Below, piece after piece: positions 46,193 through 57,284 of a stretch of DNA of 64,000 nt (position 1 is its first letter; each line of letters opens with the position of its first letter). A program made the translations under genes and the position numbers. The stretch is from contig NZ_CP094516.1 in the NCBI RefSeq assembly GCF_029909975.1, forward strand, positions 6,736,501 to 6,800,500. The letters run 5' to 3'. Source of the stretch: Bradyrhizobium sp. ISRA430 (lineage in GTDB: Bacteria > Pseudomonadota > Alphaproteobacteria > Rhizobiales > Xanthobacteraceae). The notes below the pieces were generated by a model, which was not told the DNA's origin, did not search any database, and saw only the letters and a list, made by a program, of their open reading frames with translations.

Positions 46193-47113
46193 CCATGGGA
46201 TCACCGGTGATTGGGCCCGATGGAGTAGACTAATCTAGCCTGCTCCGGGCTCCTCTGTGTTTATAGCCTTTTCGGCTGAGAGTTCCTCTGAGTTGGCTCA
46301 GAAGACTGCCAGTGCTCCTTGGCTTAGCGGTTGCTGAGTTGTTTGAGCGTTGGAAGTAGGGGCTCACTGCGCAAGCAATTGCGACAATGCTCGCTGCGGC
46401 GAGGACCCGCATCGGGTGCCACCAAAGTGCGCCCGGCCGCCGAGGGGCCGGGCGTGTTGCGCCGAGCACGTTGGACGGCTTGGAGGCAGAAGTCTCCTAC
46501 AGATGACGGCCTACGAAGTGGTAAGGGCATGGGAGCCTGCCGTGAGTCGGTGGGCAAGGAAATGCACCGCGAAGCGGCGCCCGATGGACAAGACGACCGG
46601 CATGCGTTAACGGACATAGCGACGCCGTGAGCACGAGCGTCGTGCAGAGCTCTTTCGCCAGAATAGCCTCAACACAAGACGCGAGGCGGTTGTGCTGGGC
46701 GAAGCTGCGTTATCATCGTCACTGCAGTCGGGCTGCGAACAGCCACTCTCTTGTTTTGTCGAGGGCTCTCGCGCCAGCTCCATTCTGGAATGGAGCATAT
46801 AGCCGTGATCCAGACGAGTTAAGAAGTGCTTAGGGTCGTCGATTGCTTTGGGTGAGCATTACCTTGAACGTCGACCTACAGTATGAGTCGAGCTGACTGC
46901 CCTTCCGGCCCTCGCAGCGATAAAGTTGTTCTGCACCACGGTAGCCGCCCGGCGATAGTCGGTAAAGCATCGATCAGGCAACAATTGGCAATTGGCCTCT
47001 CGCTCGCGTTTTCGAGCAAGTAGCGTGTTTGACTGCGAAAAGCTAGACCGGCGGCGAGATCGACGCGTGGACCGTTTAGATCGGACATCAACTCAAGCCG
47101 CAGGTTGATTGCA
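46193..47113. other. Gene-poor stretch between nopP and the receiver gene
   Basis: About 920 bases with no supported gene. A minus-strand frame containing MRVLAAASIVAIACAVSPYF looks like a signal peptide, but the rest is basic and Ser-rich and there is no ribosome binding site. No repeat, tRNA or terminator stem stands out. Confidence 0.4.
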
Positions 47114-47500
47114 TCAGATGCCGCCTCGGCCGTCATACGCGTTCAGCGCGGTGTCGAGGCACTCGATTAACGCTCGTCCGGCAAAGGGCTTGGCGAGGAA
47201 GCCAATGGCGCCGGCGCCCAGCGCTGATGCGCGCACGCGGTCGTTGGGGAAAGCCGTAATGAAAATGAATGGTGCATCGTAACCACGTGTCCGCATCTCT
47301 GCCAACAGCTCCAGACCGCTCATAGCCGACATCTGCACATCGGTAATGACACAGGATGTCTCATTCAATTGCGGGGACCTCAGGAGTTCCTCGGCCGACG
47401 CAAATATTTGGGCGATGTAGCCACGCGATTTCAAAAGATTCTCTGTCGCCGCACGGACTGAGGCGTCATCGTCAACGACGGAAATCAAAGGCGTGGGCAA
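47114..47500 (-). CDS. Single-domain receiver (CheY-like) response regulator
   Basis: 128 residues from a TTG preceded by AGGAGGG at good spacing (LPTPLISVVDDDASVRAATE); an ATG 39 bases further up is possible. It is a complete FixJ-type receiver: acidic pair VVDDD, phosphorylation Asp in VITDVQMSAMSGLELL, Thr in FIFITAFP and Lys in GFLAKPF. There is no output domain. It lies 85 bases downstream of nodW on the same strand, so it may share signals with NodV as a phosphate sink or branch regulator. Confidence 0.75.
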   Translation of the reverse strand: MPTPLISVVDDDASVRAATENLLKSRGYIAQIFASAEELLRSPQLNETSCVITDVQMSAMSGLELLAEMRTRGYDAPFIFITAFPNDRVRASALGAGAIGFLAKPFAGRALIECLDTALNAYDGRGGI

Positions 47501-47585
47501 GACGAGCCCTCCTGAAGGGGGAATAGCGGCTGCAAGCATTAGCCACCTTCGGCGAAAAGTGGGCTCGACCGATGAAATTGTAAAA

Positions 47586-48269
47586 TCATACTTGGGTTTG
47601 TTCAGGACGATTGGCGCGAATTCCCAACGTCTCAGTCATTCTGATCAAGTCGGCCAGCGACCGTGCACGCATCTTCTTCATTACGTGTCCCCGGTAGATC
47701 TTGACCGTAATCTCGGCGAGCCCAAGCTCGGCGGCGACCTGCTTATTCATCAGGCCGGCAGCGACCAGTTTCATCACCCCCTGCTCGCGCGGGCTTAAGC
47801 TCTCAAATCGAGACTGTAGGTTCGCGACGATCTGCTGAGCCTCCCGTCTTTTGCGATCGCGTTCGGTCGCCGCAACCACGGCATCAAGCAGTTCCTGATC
47901 GCGAAACGGTTTGCTGAGAAAATCGACCGCTCCTTCCTTCATGGCCCTGACAGTCATTGGAATGTCGCCATGGCCGGTAATGAAAATGATCGGAATATGT
48001 ATGTTCAACCTTGCGAGCTCGGTCTGGTAGTCAAGGCCGCTCAAGCCCGGCAGCCGGACATCAAGAACCAGACAGCTAATAACGTCCGGAATTGTGCTCT
48101 GCAGCATTTCGCGCGCCGATCCGAATGCAATGACGTCTAATCCTACCGATTGAAAAAGGTTCGTAAGCGAGCGACGCATGGAGATGTCATCCTCGACGAC
48201 GAAGACGATCGCCTTTGTCGAGGCCTCGGCATTGCTGGCTTCACCTGGCGAGTCAAATCGTCCTGTCAC
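47586..48269 (-). CDS. nodW: NodW-like response regulator (FixJ/NarL family)
   Basis: 227 residues, the length of NodW of soybean bradyrhizobia. The receiver covers residues about 18-135 with [20 protein letters not shown], phosphorylation site Asp70 in [38 protein letters not shown] and [12 protein letters not shown]. Asp70 is the residue known to be phosphorylated in NodW. The C-terminal LuxR-type HTH is [20 protein letters not shown] and [20 protein letters not shown]. It overlaps the nodV stop by 4 bases. With NodV it responds to isoflavones and activates nod genes in hosts where NodD alone is not enough. The paralog NwsB is an alternative name. Confidence 0.8.
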   Translation of the reverse strand: MTGRFDSPGEASNAEASTKAIVFVVEDDISMRRSLTNLFQSVGLDVIAFGSAREMLQSTIPDVISCLVLDVRLPGLSGLDYQTELARLNIHIPIIFITGHGDIPMTVRAMKEGAVDFLSKPFRDQELLDAVVAATERDRKRREAQQIVANLQSRFESLSPREQGVMKLVAAGLMNKQVAAELGLAEITVKIYRGHVMKKMRARSLADLIRMTETLGIRANRPEQTQV

Positions 48270-50941
48270 GAGACGGCTTCCTTATGCAGCGGCAGGGCAA
48301 ACTCGAAGGTCGCGCCCGGTCCATTTTTGTGGACCATTGACAGCCGTCCTCCGTGAGCTTCCACGATCGACCGGCAGATCGAAAGACCCATTCCAAGGCC
48401 ACTCGATTTGGTGGTGAAGAAAGGATCCAAGACGCGGTCCGCGTCGTCCTCGGCGATGCCGACGCCGCAATCGGTCACGGCAAGCTGGACGTGCCCCACA
48501 TCGTCCTTTGATGATTGAATCAGCAGTTCGCGCGTCCGATCGGTAACCGCGTCCATGGCTTCGATTCCGTTCATCACCAGATTGATGATTACCTGTTGTA
48601 GCTGAATCCGATCGCCGAGGATCGTAGGCAGCCCTGCCGTCAACTCGGTTCGTAACGTCACTCGGTGGCTCACCAGCTCTCGTGTTACCAGCGCAATGAC
48701 CTCCTTAACGACCTCATTGATGTCGAGCGGCACCATCTCAATCTCGCCTTTCTTCGCGAGCGCGCGAATACGACGGATCACCTCGCTTGCCCGGATTGCG
48801 TCTTCGATGATCCACTCCACCGAAGAGCGCGCAGCGGAAAGATTAGGAGCTTCCCGCCCCATCCAACCGAGGCACGCATCGGCGTTGCTGATAATAGCGG
48901 CGAGTGGCTGGTTTATTTCGTGGGCGATGGAAGTTGTCAGCTCTCCTAAGGTCGTTACACGCGTTACATGCGCAAGCTCCGCTTGTGCCTTTCGTAGCTC
49001 TTGTTCGGCTTGATCGGCGCGAATGGTAGCGGTGATGTCAGTGCTGACGCCACGATAGCCGAGAAAATTGCCCTTTCCATCGAAAAAAGGCTTGCCACTC
49101 GTGCGGACATAGATCGGAGATCCTGTCCGATTCACGGTGCGGTAGACGAGATCCCGAAATGGAAGATGGGCCTCCAACGTCGCCCGATGCTGCCGCCACT
49201 TCTCGGGCTCCTCTTCGACGTCGCACGCAATGTCCCAGCGAAGCAGGCCCATCAATCCTGTCGCCAAAATTCCCGCAGCGCTGGTGTGCTCGGATAAGTG
49301 AGTGACCTGATGATCCGGCCCGGTCTCCCAGAGCCAGTCGGAAGCTGTTTCGGCGTAGTCGCGAAAGCGCTGTTCGCTTTCGCGCAGCGCGGCAAGTGTG
49401 TTTTCCAGGCGTTCCCTAGCTGCGTGTTGCTCGGTGACATCCATATGTGTTCCGATCAGCTCGCTGACGTTACCATCGCTGCCGACCACCACATGTGCAA
49501 CGGAGTGTATGCGTCTTATCCCGCCATCCGGTAGAAGGATACGAAAATCATATTCGAACCGCCCCTCCTTGTGTTCAATCGCTTGGCGCTGCACCTCCTG
49601 TAGCCGCGGCAAGTCGTCCGGATGGATGCGCGATCGAATGGTCTCGATCGATACCGGCTCTCGTGGGCTAAAGCCAAACAGACGATCGACCTCGGCGGAG
49701 CGATACACGAAATCTAGACCGTAGACGTCCCAGGACCAGCTGCCCGTGTGACTGAGATGCTGGGCTTCGGCCAGATAGGCCTCGCTGCGGCGCAGCTGCT
49801 GTTCTGCTCGCCTCGCCGCCGTAATATCCGTAGCTGCCCCAACAAACTCGATGTCACCAGAGGCTGTTTTCGTCGCTCGTGCCTGCGCATGGATGTGCTT
49901 TACCGAGCCGTCCGGTAGCAGAAGCCGGTATTCGTGCTCGAAATCGCTCGGGTCTCGCATCGCGCGATCGATAATCTCTTTAACCGAAGCCCTATCATCT
50001 GGATGAGTGCGCTCAACGACGAGCTGCGGCCCCGGCGCCACTGTCTGAGGATCTAATTGGAAAATGCGAAATGTTTCCTTTGACCAGAAGGCCTCGCCCG
50101 TAGTGGTGTTCCAGCTGAAGCTGCCTGTGTGACTCAACTCCTGCGCCTGGGCCAAATGTGCTTCGCTCCGCTGCAGGGCAAGTTCGGTCCGCCTTCGCTC
50201 CGTGATATCTTCGCAGGCGATAAGGACAATGGGCTGCTCATCGGCCCAGAGCATGGCTTTGGCGTTTTCACGTACCCACAACACCGAGCCGTCCTTCCTG
50301 ACTTTCTGGACGTCCCACGTGCGCGTTTGTCCGACATCCTCAAGGCACGTCCGAACGCATTCGCGAACGAACGCGCGATCCTCCTCGAGAAATACGTCCA
50401 GCACGGATCGACCGATCAGTTCAGCACAAGCATAGCCGAGTTGTGTGGCGCCGAATGTATTGACGTTGAGGACAGTGCCGGCTTCATCGACCATGAAGTA
50501 CATGGCCGGATTGTGCTCGAAGATGGCGCGCCACCGTTTTTCGCGATCCTCCAAATCGGCCGCACTCCGCTGAAGCTTGGCCGCAGCCACACGCGCAGCC
50601 TCTCTTTCCTGGCGGAGCTTTCCGATCAGGTGCGCTCCCACAATCGAGGCAATAAAGAATGCAACAACCACCGGCAGATCTTGGGGGTCACCGATTCGTA
50701 GGCTGAATGCCGGCGGCGCAAAGTAGTAAGCGAGAGCAGCGATGGCTACGATGCAAAGCGCGGACGACGCGATGAAGCTGCCCATCACAGAAAGCAGCAA
50801 TACCACTAACAAATAGGCGAACGCCGTCGCGGCGAAATGCGCGTGAAGGTACAAGCAAGCCAGTGTTACCACGGCCAGCGTTATGCTGCCGAAGGTAAAC
50901 TGAAGGGCAGAATGTTCTAAACTGCTGATTTGGCTACGCAT
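48266..50941 (-). CDS. nodV: NodV-like multi-PAS sensor histidine kinase
   Basis: 891 residues (NodV about 889). About residues 14-110 form membrane helices ([60 protein letters not shown]) like the DUF4118 sensor module. Four PAS/PAC repeats follow, each with a W-R-x-x-F/W-S-W and D-I-T-x-x-x-x-A type ending. The kinase core has the phospho-acceptor His in [21 protein letters not shown]-box [13 protein letters not shown], and G-boxes [20 protein letters not shown] and [20 protein letters not shown]. It acts with the adjacent NodW. NwsA is the close alternative. An opposite-strand 190-codon frame at 50129-50701 is a shadow. Confidence 0.8.
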   Translation of the reverse strand: MRSQISSLEHSALQFTFGSITLAVVTLACLYLHAHFAATAFAYLLVVLLLSVMGSFIASSALCIVAIAALAYYFAPPAFSLRIGDPQDLPVVVAFFIASIVGAHLIGKLRQEREAARVAAAKLQRSAADLEDREKRWRAIFEHNPAMYFMVDEAGTVLNVNTFGATQLGYACAELIGRSVLDVFLEEDRAFVRECVRTCLEDVGQTRTWDVQKVRKDGSVLWVRENAKAMLWADEQPIVLIACEDITERRRTELALQRSEAHLAQAQELSHTGSFSWNTTTGEAFWSKETFRIFQLDPQTVAPGPQLVVERTHPDDRASVKEIIDRAMRDPSDFEHEYRLLLPDGSVKHIHAQARATKTASGDIEFVGAATDITAARRAEQQLRRSEAYLAEAQHLSHTGSWSWDVYGLDFVYRSAEVDRLFGFSPREPVSIETIRSRIHPDDLPRLQEVQRQAIEHKEGRFEYDFRILLPDGGIRRIHSVAHVVVGSDGNVSELIGTHMDVTEQHAARERLENTLAALRESEQRFRDYAETASDWLWETGPDHQVTHLSEHTSAAGILATGLMGLLRWDIACDVEEEPEKWRQHRATLEAHLPFRDLVYRTVNRTGSPIYVRTSGKPFFDGKGNFLGYRGVSTDITATIRADQAEQELRKAQAELAHVTRVTTLGELTTSIAHEINQPLAAIISNADACLGWMGREAPNLSAARSSVEWIIEDAIRASEVIRRIRALAKKGEIEMVPLDINEVVKEVIALVTRELVSHRVTLRTELTAGLPTILGDRIQLQQVIINLVMNGIEAMDAVTDRTRELLIQSSKDDVGHVQLAVTDCGVGIAEDDADRVLDPFFTTKSSGLGMGLSICRSIVEAHGGRLSMVHKNGPGATFEFALPLHKEAVS

Positions 50942-52059
50942 TCTGATACCGTCCGGCCTGTTCTCCGGCGGGAGAGCTATAACATTTTAGGCAAAAATAG
51001 GGCGATACTCGGCACCAGCACCCGCTGGCGAGCGCTTCCGAGATCGATTGCTTGGTGCTGAACTGAGCACGCGCGGAGAAAAAATGCATCACAGACCTAC
51101 GTATAGTTGTCCTAAACCTTTCAATATGGCGTGCTGACACGAGGGCAATCGAAGCTCAGATGTCTGCTTTCTTCCGCTGGCGATTACTCCGGTTTCTTCC
51201 GCTGGCGATTACTCCGGGCAGGCGCTCGAGGCTGCTGCCGAGGACAACGCCCTTACGCCAGCCGCACGAGGACAGCGGCTGCAGTTCAGTCAAGACATTG
51301 AGCCGGAACAATCAGGCGCGCCTCGCCGAACCGGAAACAAAGACAAGCTGCCGGACCACTCATCTCGCCGGTACGATCGGTCACGCGGAAGAAAGCGCAA
51401 TGGTCATGTGCCGAGATACGAAGGCGAAGTTGCGCGACTGCTTTGTATGCCCTAGGGCCATCACGCCTAAGTGCGAAGGACTTGTCTCCGAGTCGTTGGC
51501 CGGAATCGAGCGCGCGCAGCGACGCCGAACCGACACTAGCCGTGTGCGAGCCGCCACGGCTCTGTCGAGGCGCCATCTTATCCGTGCTGATCACACCCAT
51601 CACGATCTGAGGCGGCAGCGCGGACCGTAACAAGGGATGACGAGTTGCGTCAGCAAGATCGCTACCACGTCGTTGGTCGGACGAGGCAAACGCAGTGACC
51701 GCGCACATGGGCAATTGTGGGCGGACCAACGCCTAGGTCCGTCCGGCTAAACACGTTCTGTCGCAGTCCTGTTATCTGGCCCGGCAAAATGTTGCAGAAG
51801 CGTTCAGATGGCCAGGAGCGAGGCGACGAAAGACGCGCTTGAAAATGACTGTTAAAAACTCCTACTCTTTTGCTAGGCTAGCATGTTTTTGAGGGCGGCT
51901 GCCGGGGGGCGACGCGGGGCAAGGGTTGCCCACTGGAGATCGCGCGAGAAAGTTCCGGCTCCTGTCAAGTCGGCTGTGTCGATTCGAACCACGAGAAATG
52001 TGGCTGCGCTTGCATTCGATGCGTCTTCGAACGGCGGCGGTTAACATCCGGGGCCTATC
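50942..52059. other. Gene-poor stretch between nodV and dctA
   Basis: About 1.1 kb. A 156-codon plus frame (51160-51630) includes the tandem repeat at 51168-51217 and is Arg/Thr-rich without a domain, so I do not call it. No promoter for the minus-strand nodV could be recognised near 50942-51100. Confidence 0.4.
51168..51217 (+). repeat. Perfect 25-bp tandem duplication
   Basis: The 25 bases at 51168-51192 (TTTCTTCCGCTGG...ACTCCGG) are repeated exactly and directly at 51193-51217. The unit is not a multiple of three and no gene covers it. Confidence 0.9.
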
Positions 52060-53370
52060 TCATCGTGTGTCGATAGTGTTGGAAACAGTGGGCTGGTTGA
52101 GCCGAGCCTGCAGCGTCGCGTGCTCGAGCTCGTCCTCCCACCAGGATACGAACACGGCGGCGATGCCATTGCCGGTGATGTTAGTAAGGGCGCGCACCTC
52201 GCTCATGAACTTGTCGATCGAAAACACGATTGCCATGCCCGGCACCAGCGCTGGGTTGACCACCGATAACGTCGCAGCGAGCGTGATGAAGCCCGCGCCG
52301 GTGACGCCGCTTGCTCCCTTCGACGTTAGCATTGCCACGAGCAGGATCGTGAGCTGCTGGCCAAAGGTGAGATCGACCCCGAGTGCCTGGGCAATGAACA
52401 ATGTCGCAAGTGTCATATAGATATTGGTGCCGTCGAGGTTGAAGGAGTAGCCAGTTGGCACCACCAGGCCGACCACGGGCTTGGAGCAGCCCAGCCGTTC
52501 GAGCTTCTCCATTAATTGCGGCAGCGCGCTTTCAGAGGACGATGTGCCGAGCACGATCAGAATCTCGTCCTTGATATAGACAATGAATTTGAAGATTGAA
52601 AAGCCGACGAGGCGCGCGATCAAACCGAGCACCACCAAGACAAATAACGCCGCCGTCGCGTAAAACAGCGCGATCAGACCGATCAAATTGCCGAGTGCTG
52701 CCGGCCCGAACTTGCCTATAGTGAAGGCCATGGCGGCGAAGGCACCGATCGGAGCCGCTTTCATGATGATAGCGATCACGCCGAACACCGCGTGCGCGAC
52801 GTCGTCAATCATGCCTCGCAGCCGCTCCCCACGGTTTCCCAACGCCATCAGCGAAAAGCCGAATAGGATCGCGAACAGGAGAACCTGCAGAACATCGCCG
52901 CGGGCGAAGGCGCCGACCACGCTATCGGGAATGATGTTGAGAAAGAAATCGACGGTCTTCGAGGCTTCCGCCTGCTTGACGTAATTGGCGACCGCCGCAG
53001 CATCCGGCTTGACAGCAAGGCCATGACCGATTTGGACCAGATTGCCCATAAGAAGGCCCAACACCAAGGCAAAGCTGGAGACGATCTCGAAATAGACCAG
53101 CGCCTTGACGCCGACGCGCCCGACTTTCTTCGCATCCTGAATATGCGCAATACCAGATGTGACGGTGCAGAAAATAATCGGCGCGATCACCATCTTGATG
53201 AGCTTGATAAACCCGTCACCGAGCGCCTTGACCCAGTCGTTGGTCGCGACAGACGGCCATAAGCAACCGACCATGGCGCCAATCAAGATCGCGATCAGCA
53301 CCTGCACGTAGAGAATCTTATACCAAGCTTGCGACGCGCGTGCGGGCGCCGCAGTTGCCATGGTGGTCAT
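52060..53370 (-). CDS. dctA: C4-dicarboxylate/proton symporter
   Basis: 436 residues from [33 protein letters not shown] is a good ribosome binding site for this ATG. It is a full DAACS family carrier: [20 protein letters not shown], helical hairpins with the Ser-rich [40 protein letters not shown] (substrate/cation motif) and [20 protein letters not shown]. DctA imports succinate, malate and fumarate, the carbon feed of bacteroids, and is needed for nitrogen fixation. The C-terminus ([18 protein letters not shown]) is normal. A sigma-54 type promoter lies 165 bases upstream. Next to hup and nodVW as in soybean bradyrhizobia (from memory). Confidence 0.95.
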   Translation of the reverse strand: MTTMATAAPARASQAWYKILYVQVLIAILIGAMVGCLWPSVATNDWVKALGDGFIKLIKMVIAPIIFCTVTSGIAHIQDAKKVGRVGVKALVYFEIVSSFALVLGLLMGNLVQIGHGLAVKPDAAAVANYVKQAEASKTVDFFLNIIPDSVVGAFARGDVLQVLLFAILFGFSLMALGNRGERLRGMIDDVAHAVFGVIAIIMKAAPIGAFAAMAFTIGKFGPAALGNLIGLIALFYATAALFVLVVLGLIARLVGFSIFKFIVYIKDEILIVLGTSSSESALPQLMEKLERLGCSKPVVGLVVPTGYSFNLDGTNIYMTLATLFIAQALGVDLTFGQQLTILLVAMLTSKGASGVTGAGFITLAATLSVVNPALVPGMAIVFSIDKFMSEVRALTNITGNGIAAVFVSWWEDELEHATLQARLNQPTVSNTIDTR

Positions 53371-53534
53371 GACGCTTCCTTCCCGAATATACTCGAATGT
53401 GAGCCGCCGCGTCGTGAGAGACGACAGCGTCATACGAGACTCATCATTTTAGCCATGTCCGATTGAAGGACGGTTCCGAGAGCCGGCGCGTCGTTCCAAA
53501 GGCAGGCGTTCAGTTGCGTTATCCTTTCTCGTTA

Positions 53535-53550
53535 AGCAAGATATGCACCA
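53535..53550 (-). promoter_or_regulatory. Candidate sigma-54 (-24/-12) promoter of dctA
   Basis: Read on the minus strand: TGGTGCATATCTTGCT. It keeps the invariant GG and GC spaced by exactly ten bases, and TTGCT at -12. It stands 165 bases before the dctA start. DctD/RpoN control of dctA is well known in rhizobia. Confidence 0.55.
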
Positions 53551-54540
53551 GATGCCCAAAGTGCGCCCGATTAGGCAGTCTCGGACAATCCGTCTGTCTC
53601 CGGGCGGCATCGGTTTGAGTGCTCGGGCCGCGTTCGCAAGGTCGAACAAAAAGTTGCAGCGAGACGCGTAACTTGATCGCTGGGCGCATTAGCGGAGTCA
53701 CGTCTCGGGATGGAGGCCCGAGCGTGATCGATATGCGCCGACTGCTGAGATGGATGCAACAGTAGGTGACATTGGTAAAATTGATAGTTTGGATTGTACT
53801 CATCCACGCGATGGAAGCCTGGTTTAGGAGCTCGATTGCGCGGCAATAATCTTGAATCGATGCACTGCGTTGTCGCTAGCGGCAAAGCTCGTTCGTGCAC
53901 GGGGCATTTGTCGCCAGGCCTGTGCTAACGATGCGCATTAGGCAGATTGGTCGAGAGGCGGCCTTCGCTCTCGGCTCCTCGCGCCTTTTGCCGCGTCGCA
54001 GAAGCAGCGTTACGATGATTGCTCAGCTAGATCGTTCGTTGCTGCCAAAGAGCAGGGTTCCTACGATCCGTTCCATTACCGGCGCGGCGAGTGCGGCGTT
54101 TGAGTCGCCGACAAACCAAATAGGCATCTCTCGCGGCGTCAAATTCTGCCGTTTCGTTGCGCGGCTTCGCTGTCTGCTCGGCAACAAAGATGCCAGAAAT
54201 CTGACACAGCGTTAGGTCCACGCCACAGCGACGTCGACGTGTATGCGAATTTCTCTCACGTTGAGCATAGAGCGCCACAGTTCGCGCGCGGCACAGGAAT
54301 TGCTGATGACGAACGAGGAGGTGCCGCCGTCAGATGGATGCAAGCGGCCCTGTCACAGGAGTTGCCGATGAGACTTGCGATGCTGCTCTTGCTCGCAGAA
54401 ACGACGCGCGAGAATGTGGCGGCCGCCACGAAGTGCGGCGCGACTAAAGGTCGATCCGCGCCACATACCTGGACGAGTCGGACGTGCAGGCGATCACTGG
54501 GCCCGTAAGGCGACCTGCTTTCACTTCTAGGCTGACGCAC
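53551..54540. other. Gene-poor stretch between dctA and modB
   Basis: About 990 bases. Frames of 89-109 codons occur on both strands but are Arg/Ser-rich and unsupported. No ModA (periplasmic molybdate binder) or regulator could be found in any frame. Confidence 0.4.
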
Positions 54541-55230
54541 ATGGATGTCTTTTCGGCAGAGATCTCGCAATCCGTTGCGCTCACGATTGAGCTTGCCAGC
54601 GTGACGACCGTGATCCTCCTCGTGATTGGTGTGCCCCTCGCTTGGTGGCTAGCGCGCTCAAAGACTCTTTTGAGCGAGGCGGTGGCGACGATGATCGCCC
54701 TACCGCTAGTGTTACCGCCGGCGGCTCTCGGTTTTTGCGTACTCGTGTTGCTCGGCCCCAACGGGCCGGGTGGCGTTCTCGCCTCTTTGTGGGGCGAGCG
54801 CACGCTCGCTTTTACCTTCGCAGGAATCGTGATCGGATCGGTCCTATCGGCGCTGCCGTTGGTGGTGCAGCCGATCCGTAACGCCTTTGTTGCAATAGGC
54901 GATCGCCCGTTGAAAACTACGGGGCGCGTTTCGTCGTTGTATGCCTTCATTACCATCAGCGGGCCGCTGGCGCGATTGGAGTTTGTCAAAGCCGCCGTGG
55001 TTGGCTTTTCTCATACGATCGGCACATTCGGCGTCGTGATGATGATCGGCGGCAACATTCCTGGGCGCACCAAGGTGTTGTCAGCTTACGTCGTAGACTA
55101 CGTCCAAGCATCGCGCTGGCGCGAGGCGAGTGTGGTTGCCGGCGGTATGGTGATGTTCGCCTTTGCGGCAATCTTCACCCTAGCCCTCATCGACAGACAC
55201 TGTGCCAGGAGAGGCACCGAACCGTCTTAG
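54541..55230 (+). CDS. modB: Molybdate ABC transporter permease, solitary and slightly degenerate
   Basis: 229 residues from MDVFSAEISQSVALTIELAS. Five helices are visible (VTTVILLVIGVPLAWWLARS, MIALPLVLPPAALGFCVLVL, FTFAGIVIGSVLSALPLVVQ) with ModB features LPLVLPPAALGF, LVVQPIRNAFVAI and IGTFGVVMMIGGNIPGRTKV. The loop that should hold E-A-A-x-x-x-G for docking to the ATPase reads PLKTTGRVSSLYAF, so the EAA motif is poor and the loop a few residues short. ModA and ModC are absent on both sides; a serine hydrolase follows. Molybdate supply matters for nitrogenase, but this copy may no longer work. Confidence 0.75.
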   Translation: MDVFSAEISQSVALTIELASVTTVILLVIGVPLAWWLARSKTLLSEAVATMIALPLVLPPAALGFCVLVLLGPNGPGGVLASLWGERTLAFTFAGIVIGSVLSALPLVVQPIRNAFVAIGDRPLKTTGRVSSLYAFITISGPLARLEFVKAAVVGFSHTIGTFGVVMMIGGNIPGRTKVLSAYVVDYVQASRWREASVVAGGMVMFAFAAIFTLALIDRHCARRGTEPS

Positions 55231-55308
55231 GCTTGCCGGCCGGACATATCCGATCACGACCGAGCAGCAGTATTGCAAGCCGGATCCATCCATTCTTGCG
55301 AGGCTACA

Positions 55309-56571
55309 ATGAACAAGCTTGTTATGGCCGTGGCGGTTGCTGGAATCGGCTTCAATTCAGTGCACTCCTCGCCTCTGCCCGAAGCGACGGCCGATGACGT
55401 CGGCGTTTCTCAGCAGCGCCTCACCAAGCTAGACGAGTTCTTCGCTCGCGAAATCGCGAGTAAACGCGTGCCGGGTGCGGTGGTTGCAATCGCCAGAGAC
55501 GGCAAGCTGATTCACTACAAGGCGTACGGGCAACTCGATCCTGCAAAAGGAAAGTCGATGCGGCTCGACGCGATGTTCGCGCTTGCGTCTATGACCAAGC
55601 CGATGGTGGCCGTTGCGGGGCTTATCCTCATGGAGCAAGGTCGCCTGCCTCTACAGGCCAAGCTTACGGATTACTACCCGGAATTCGCAAACATGAAGGT
55701 GGGAGTGCCACAGCATGACGGCTCATTGGAATTTCAAACGCAGAGTTCTCCGATCTACATTCACGATCTATATCGCCACACATCCGGGCTCACCTATGGC
55801 GCGCCCCCCGACAGCTCAGACCAAGTGGCGCGTCTCTATCCCGATTTCGCCGCTCCGCCACTAAGGGGCGATAAGCAGGCGTTCATCGAAGCCATTACCA
55901 AGCTGCCGCTGGCGCACCAACCGGGGACGGAATTCGAATACGGCTTCTCGACCGATGTGCTGGGAGCTGTCGTGGAACAGGTCAGCGAACAGCGATTGGG
56001 CGACTATCTTGCCAGCAACCTGTGGAAGCCCATCGAAATGCAGGATGCCACTTTCCATTTGTCGGAATCACAACGCGAGCGCCTCGCGCATCCATTTCCA
56101 GACGACCCGCTGACAGGAAAGCCACAAGGCATCGAACTCCTCGAAAGTCCGACGAAGTTTGACTGCGGGGGAGCCTGCGCATTTGCGACAGTCGGTGACT
56201 ACGTGCGCTTTGGACAAATGCTGCTCAACGGCGGGGAGCTCGATGGGCAGCGCATTCTCGGTCCGAAGACGGTGCGCCACATGATCTCCGACCACCTCGG
56301 GCCAGAGATCAAAAATAAGGTCGCCAATGTGGAGGCGCACCGTGCCGGCTTCGGCTTCGGGCTCGGAGTGGCTGTACGCATAAACGAGGGTTTCTCGGCG
56401 GTTCCGGGCAATCCTGGTGAGTTCACCTGGACCGGCGCCTACGGGACACAATTTTTCTGCGACCCAAAGGAGCGTCTCGTCGTGGTGGTCGGAACGGCGG
56501 CGCCCGGAGAAATCCGGAAGTATTACCGCGAACAAGTCCAATATATCGTCTATGCTGCAATAATCCGATAA
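55309..56571 (+). CDS. Serine hydrolase of the class C beta-lactamase/esterase family
   Basis: 420 residues from MNKLVMAVAVAGIGFNSVHS, an export signal with likely cleavage before SPLPE. The family nucleophile motif S-x-x-K is ASMTKPMVAVAG; the second motif Y-x-N is replaced by Y-G-F in EFEYGFSTDVLGAVVEQVSE, as in many esterases of this fold; the third is WTGAYGTQFFCDPKERLVVV. RVPGAVVAIARDGKLIHYKA is the typical N-terminal strand pair. Such proteins are periplasmic esterases or peptidases rather than true beta-lactamases. It follows modB by about 80 bases on the same strand. No link to hydrogenase or symbiosis is evident. Confidence 0.8.
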   Translation: MNKLVMAVAVAGIGFNSVHSSPLPEATADDVGVSQQRLTKLDEFFAREIASKRVPGAVVAIARDGKLIHYKAYGQLDPAKGKSMRLDAMFALASMTKPMVAVAGLILMEQGRLPLQAKLTDYYPEFANMKVGVPQHDGSLEFQTQSSPIYIHDLYRHTSGLTYGAPPDSSDQVARLYPDFAAPPLRGDKQAFIEAITKLPLAHQPGTEFEYGFSTDVLGAVVEQVSEQRLGDYLASNLWKPIEMQDATFHLSESQRERLAHPFPDDPLTGKPQGIELLESPTKFDCGGACAFATVGDYVRFGQMLLNGGELDGQRILGPKTVRHMISDHLGPEIKNKVANVEAHRAGFGFGLGVAVRINEGFSAVPGNPGEFTWTGAYGTQFFCDPKERLVVVVGTAAPGEIRKYYREQVQYIVYAAIIR

Positions 56572-57284
56572 TCCGCTTTCCGTCGAAAGTCTCGTCAACC
56601 GTTTTGGGTGGTAGGCAGACAGTGTTGCTAGTACGCATCGATGTCGACTGAAAGTCGGCGCCGTCACCTGCTATCCGCGTTGGCCGGATCGCGCCAGTGC
56701 TTCAACAACGAGATCGCCTCCGCTATCGCGAAGAAGCTCTCGCAAGCGGGTTTGGTGTCGCGATGCGCCAAGACGATCGCGCATTGCTATCGATCGGCTC
56801 GCGCGATGAACGCTCCTGTGATAGCTCTGCACGTCTAGGCTCACGCCCACGATCCTGTAGCGATGCCATGCGGCGAGCCGCTTTGAATCAAAGGCGGTCG
56901 GATCGATCAGACCTAAAAAGAAGGCAGTGTGGCATCCCGGCTCACATTGCGGCTTCTCTTCGTCGCTCGCTTGCGCAGTTGCGACTATGAGCGGCTTTAA
57001 CGCTCCATTTGGTCAGCAATCGGCAAGTCTGATTAAGACTGGAGGGCAGTCCGGACGCCCGTCAACTGCACCAATTCTATTCAACAATCGGCATGACGCG
57101 TCAGTGTCGCGCTCGTGCAAGAGCGGGCATGACGTAGTCGCCGTTCAGTAGTGAACCATCGTTCTGCTCTGTTGAAGTGCTCACATCGACGTCCAAAACC
57201 GGACACCATTAGCATGACAGATCAATGGCGCAGCTCGTGGCTCGCTGGCTGGTTTCGACAGTCCGCAAATCCCCAAGCGGTGGC
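56572..57284. other. Intergenic region upstream of hupS
   Basis: Roughly 700 bases. A plus-strand piece near 56697-56830 (RDRLRYREEALASGFGVAMR then QDDRALLSIGSRDERS) resembles the end of a GAF-like or DUF484 domain but is too short and out of context to call. hupUV or hoxA-like genes were not found here. Confidence 0.35.

Noticed and set aside
46230..46469. Signal-peptide-like MRVLAAASIVAIACAVS on the minus strand
   Set aside because: No ribosome binding site, and the following residues are basic and unstructured; not enough to call a gene.
51160..51630. 156-codon plus-strand frame
   Set aside because: Contains the 25-bp tandem repeat (not a multiple of three), is Arg/Thr-rich and lacks a ribosome binding site and domain.
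55309..56571. Serine hydrolase as an antibiotic-resistance beta-lactamase
   Set aside because: The Y-x-N motif is Y-G-F and the third motif is not K-T-G, which fits esterases of the fold better.
56697..56830. Possible GAF/DUF484-like tail upstream of hupS
   Set aside because: Only about 35 residues of weak resemblance and no extended frame.
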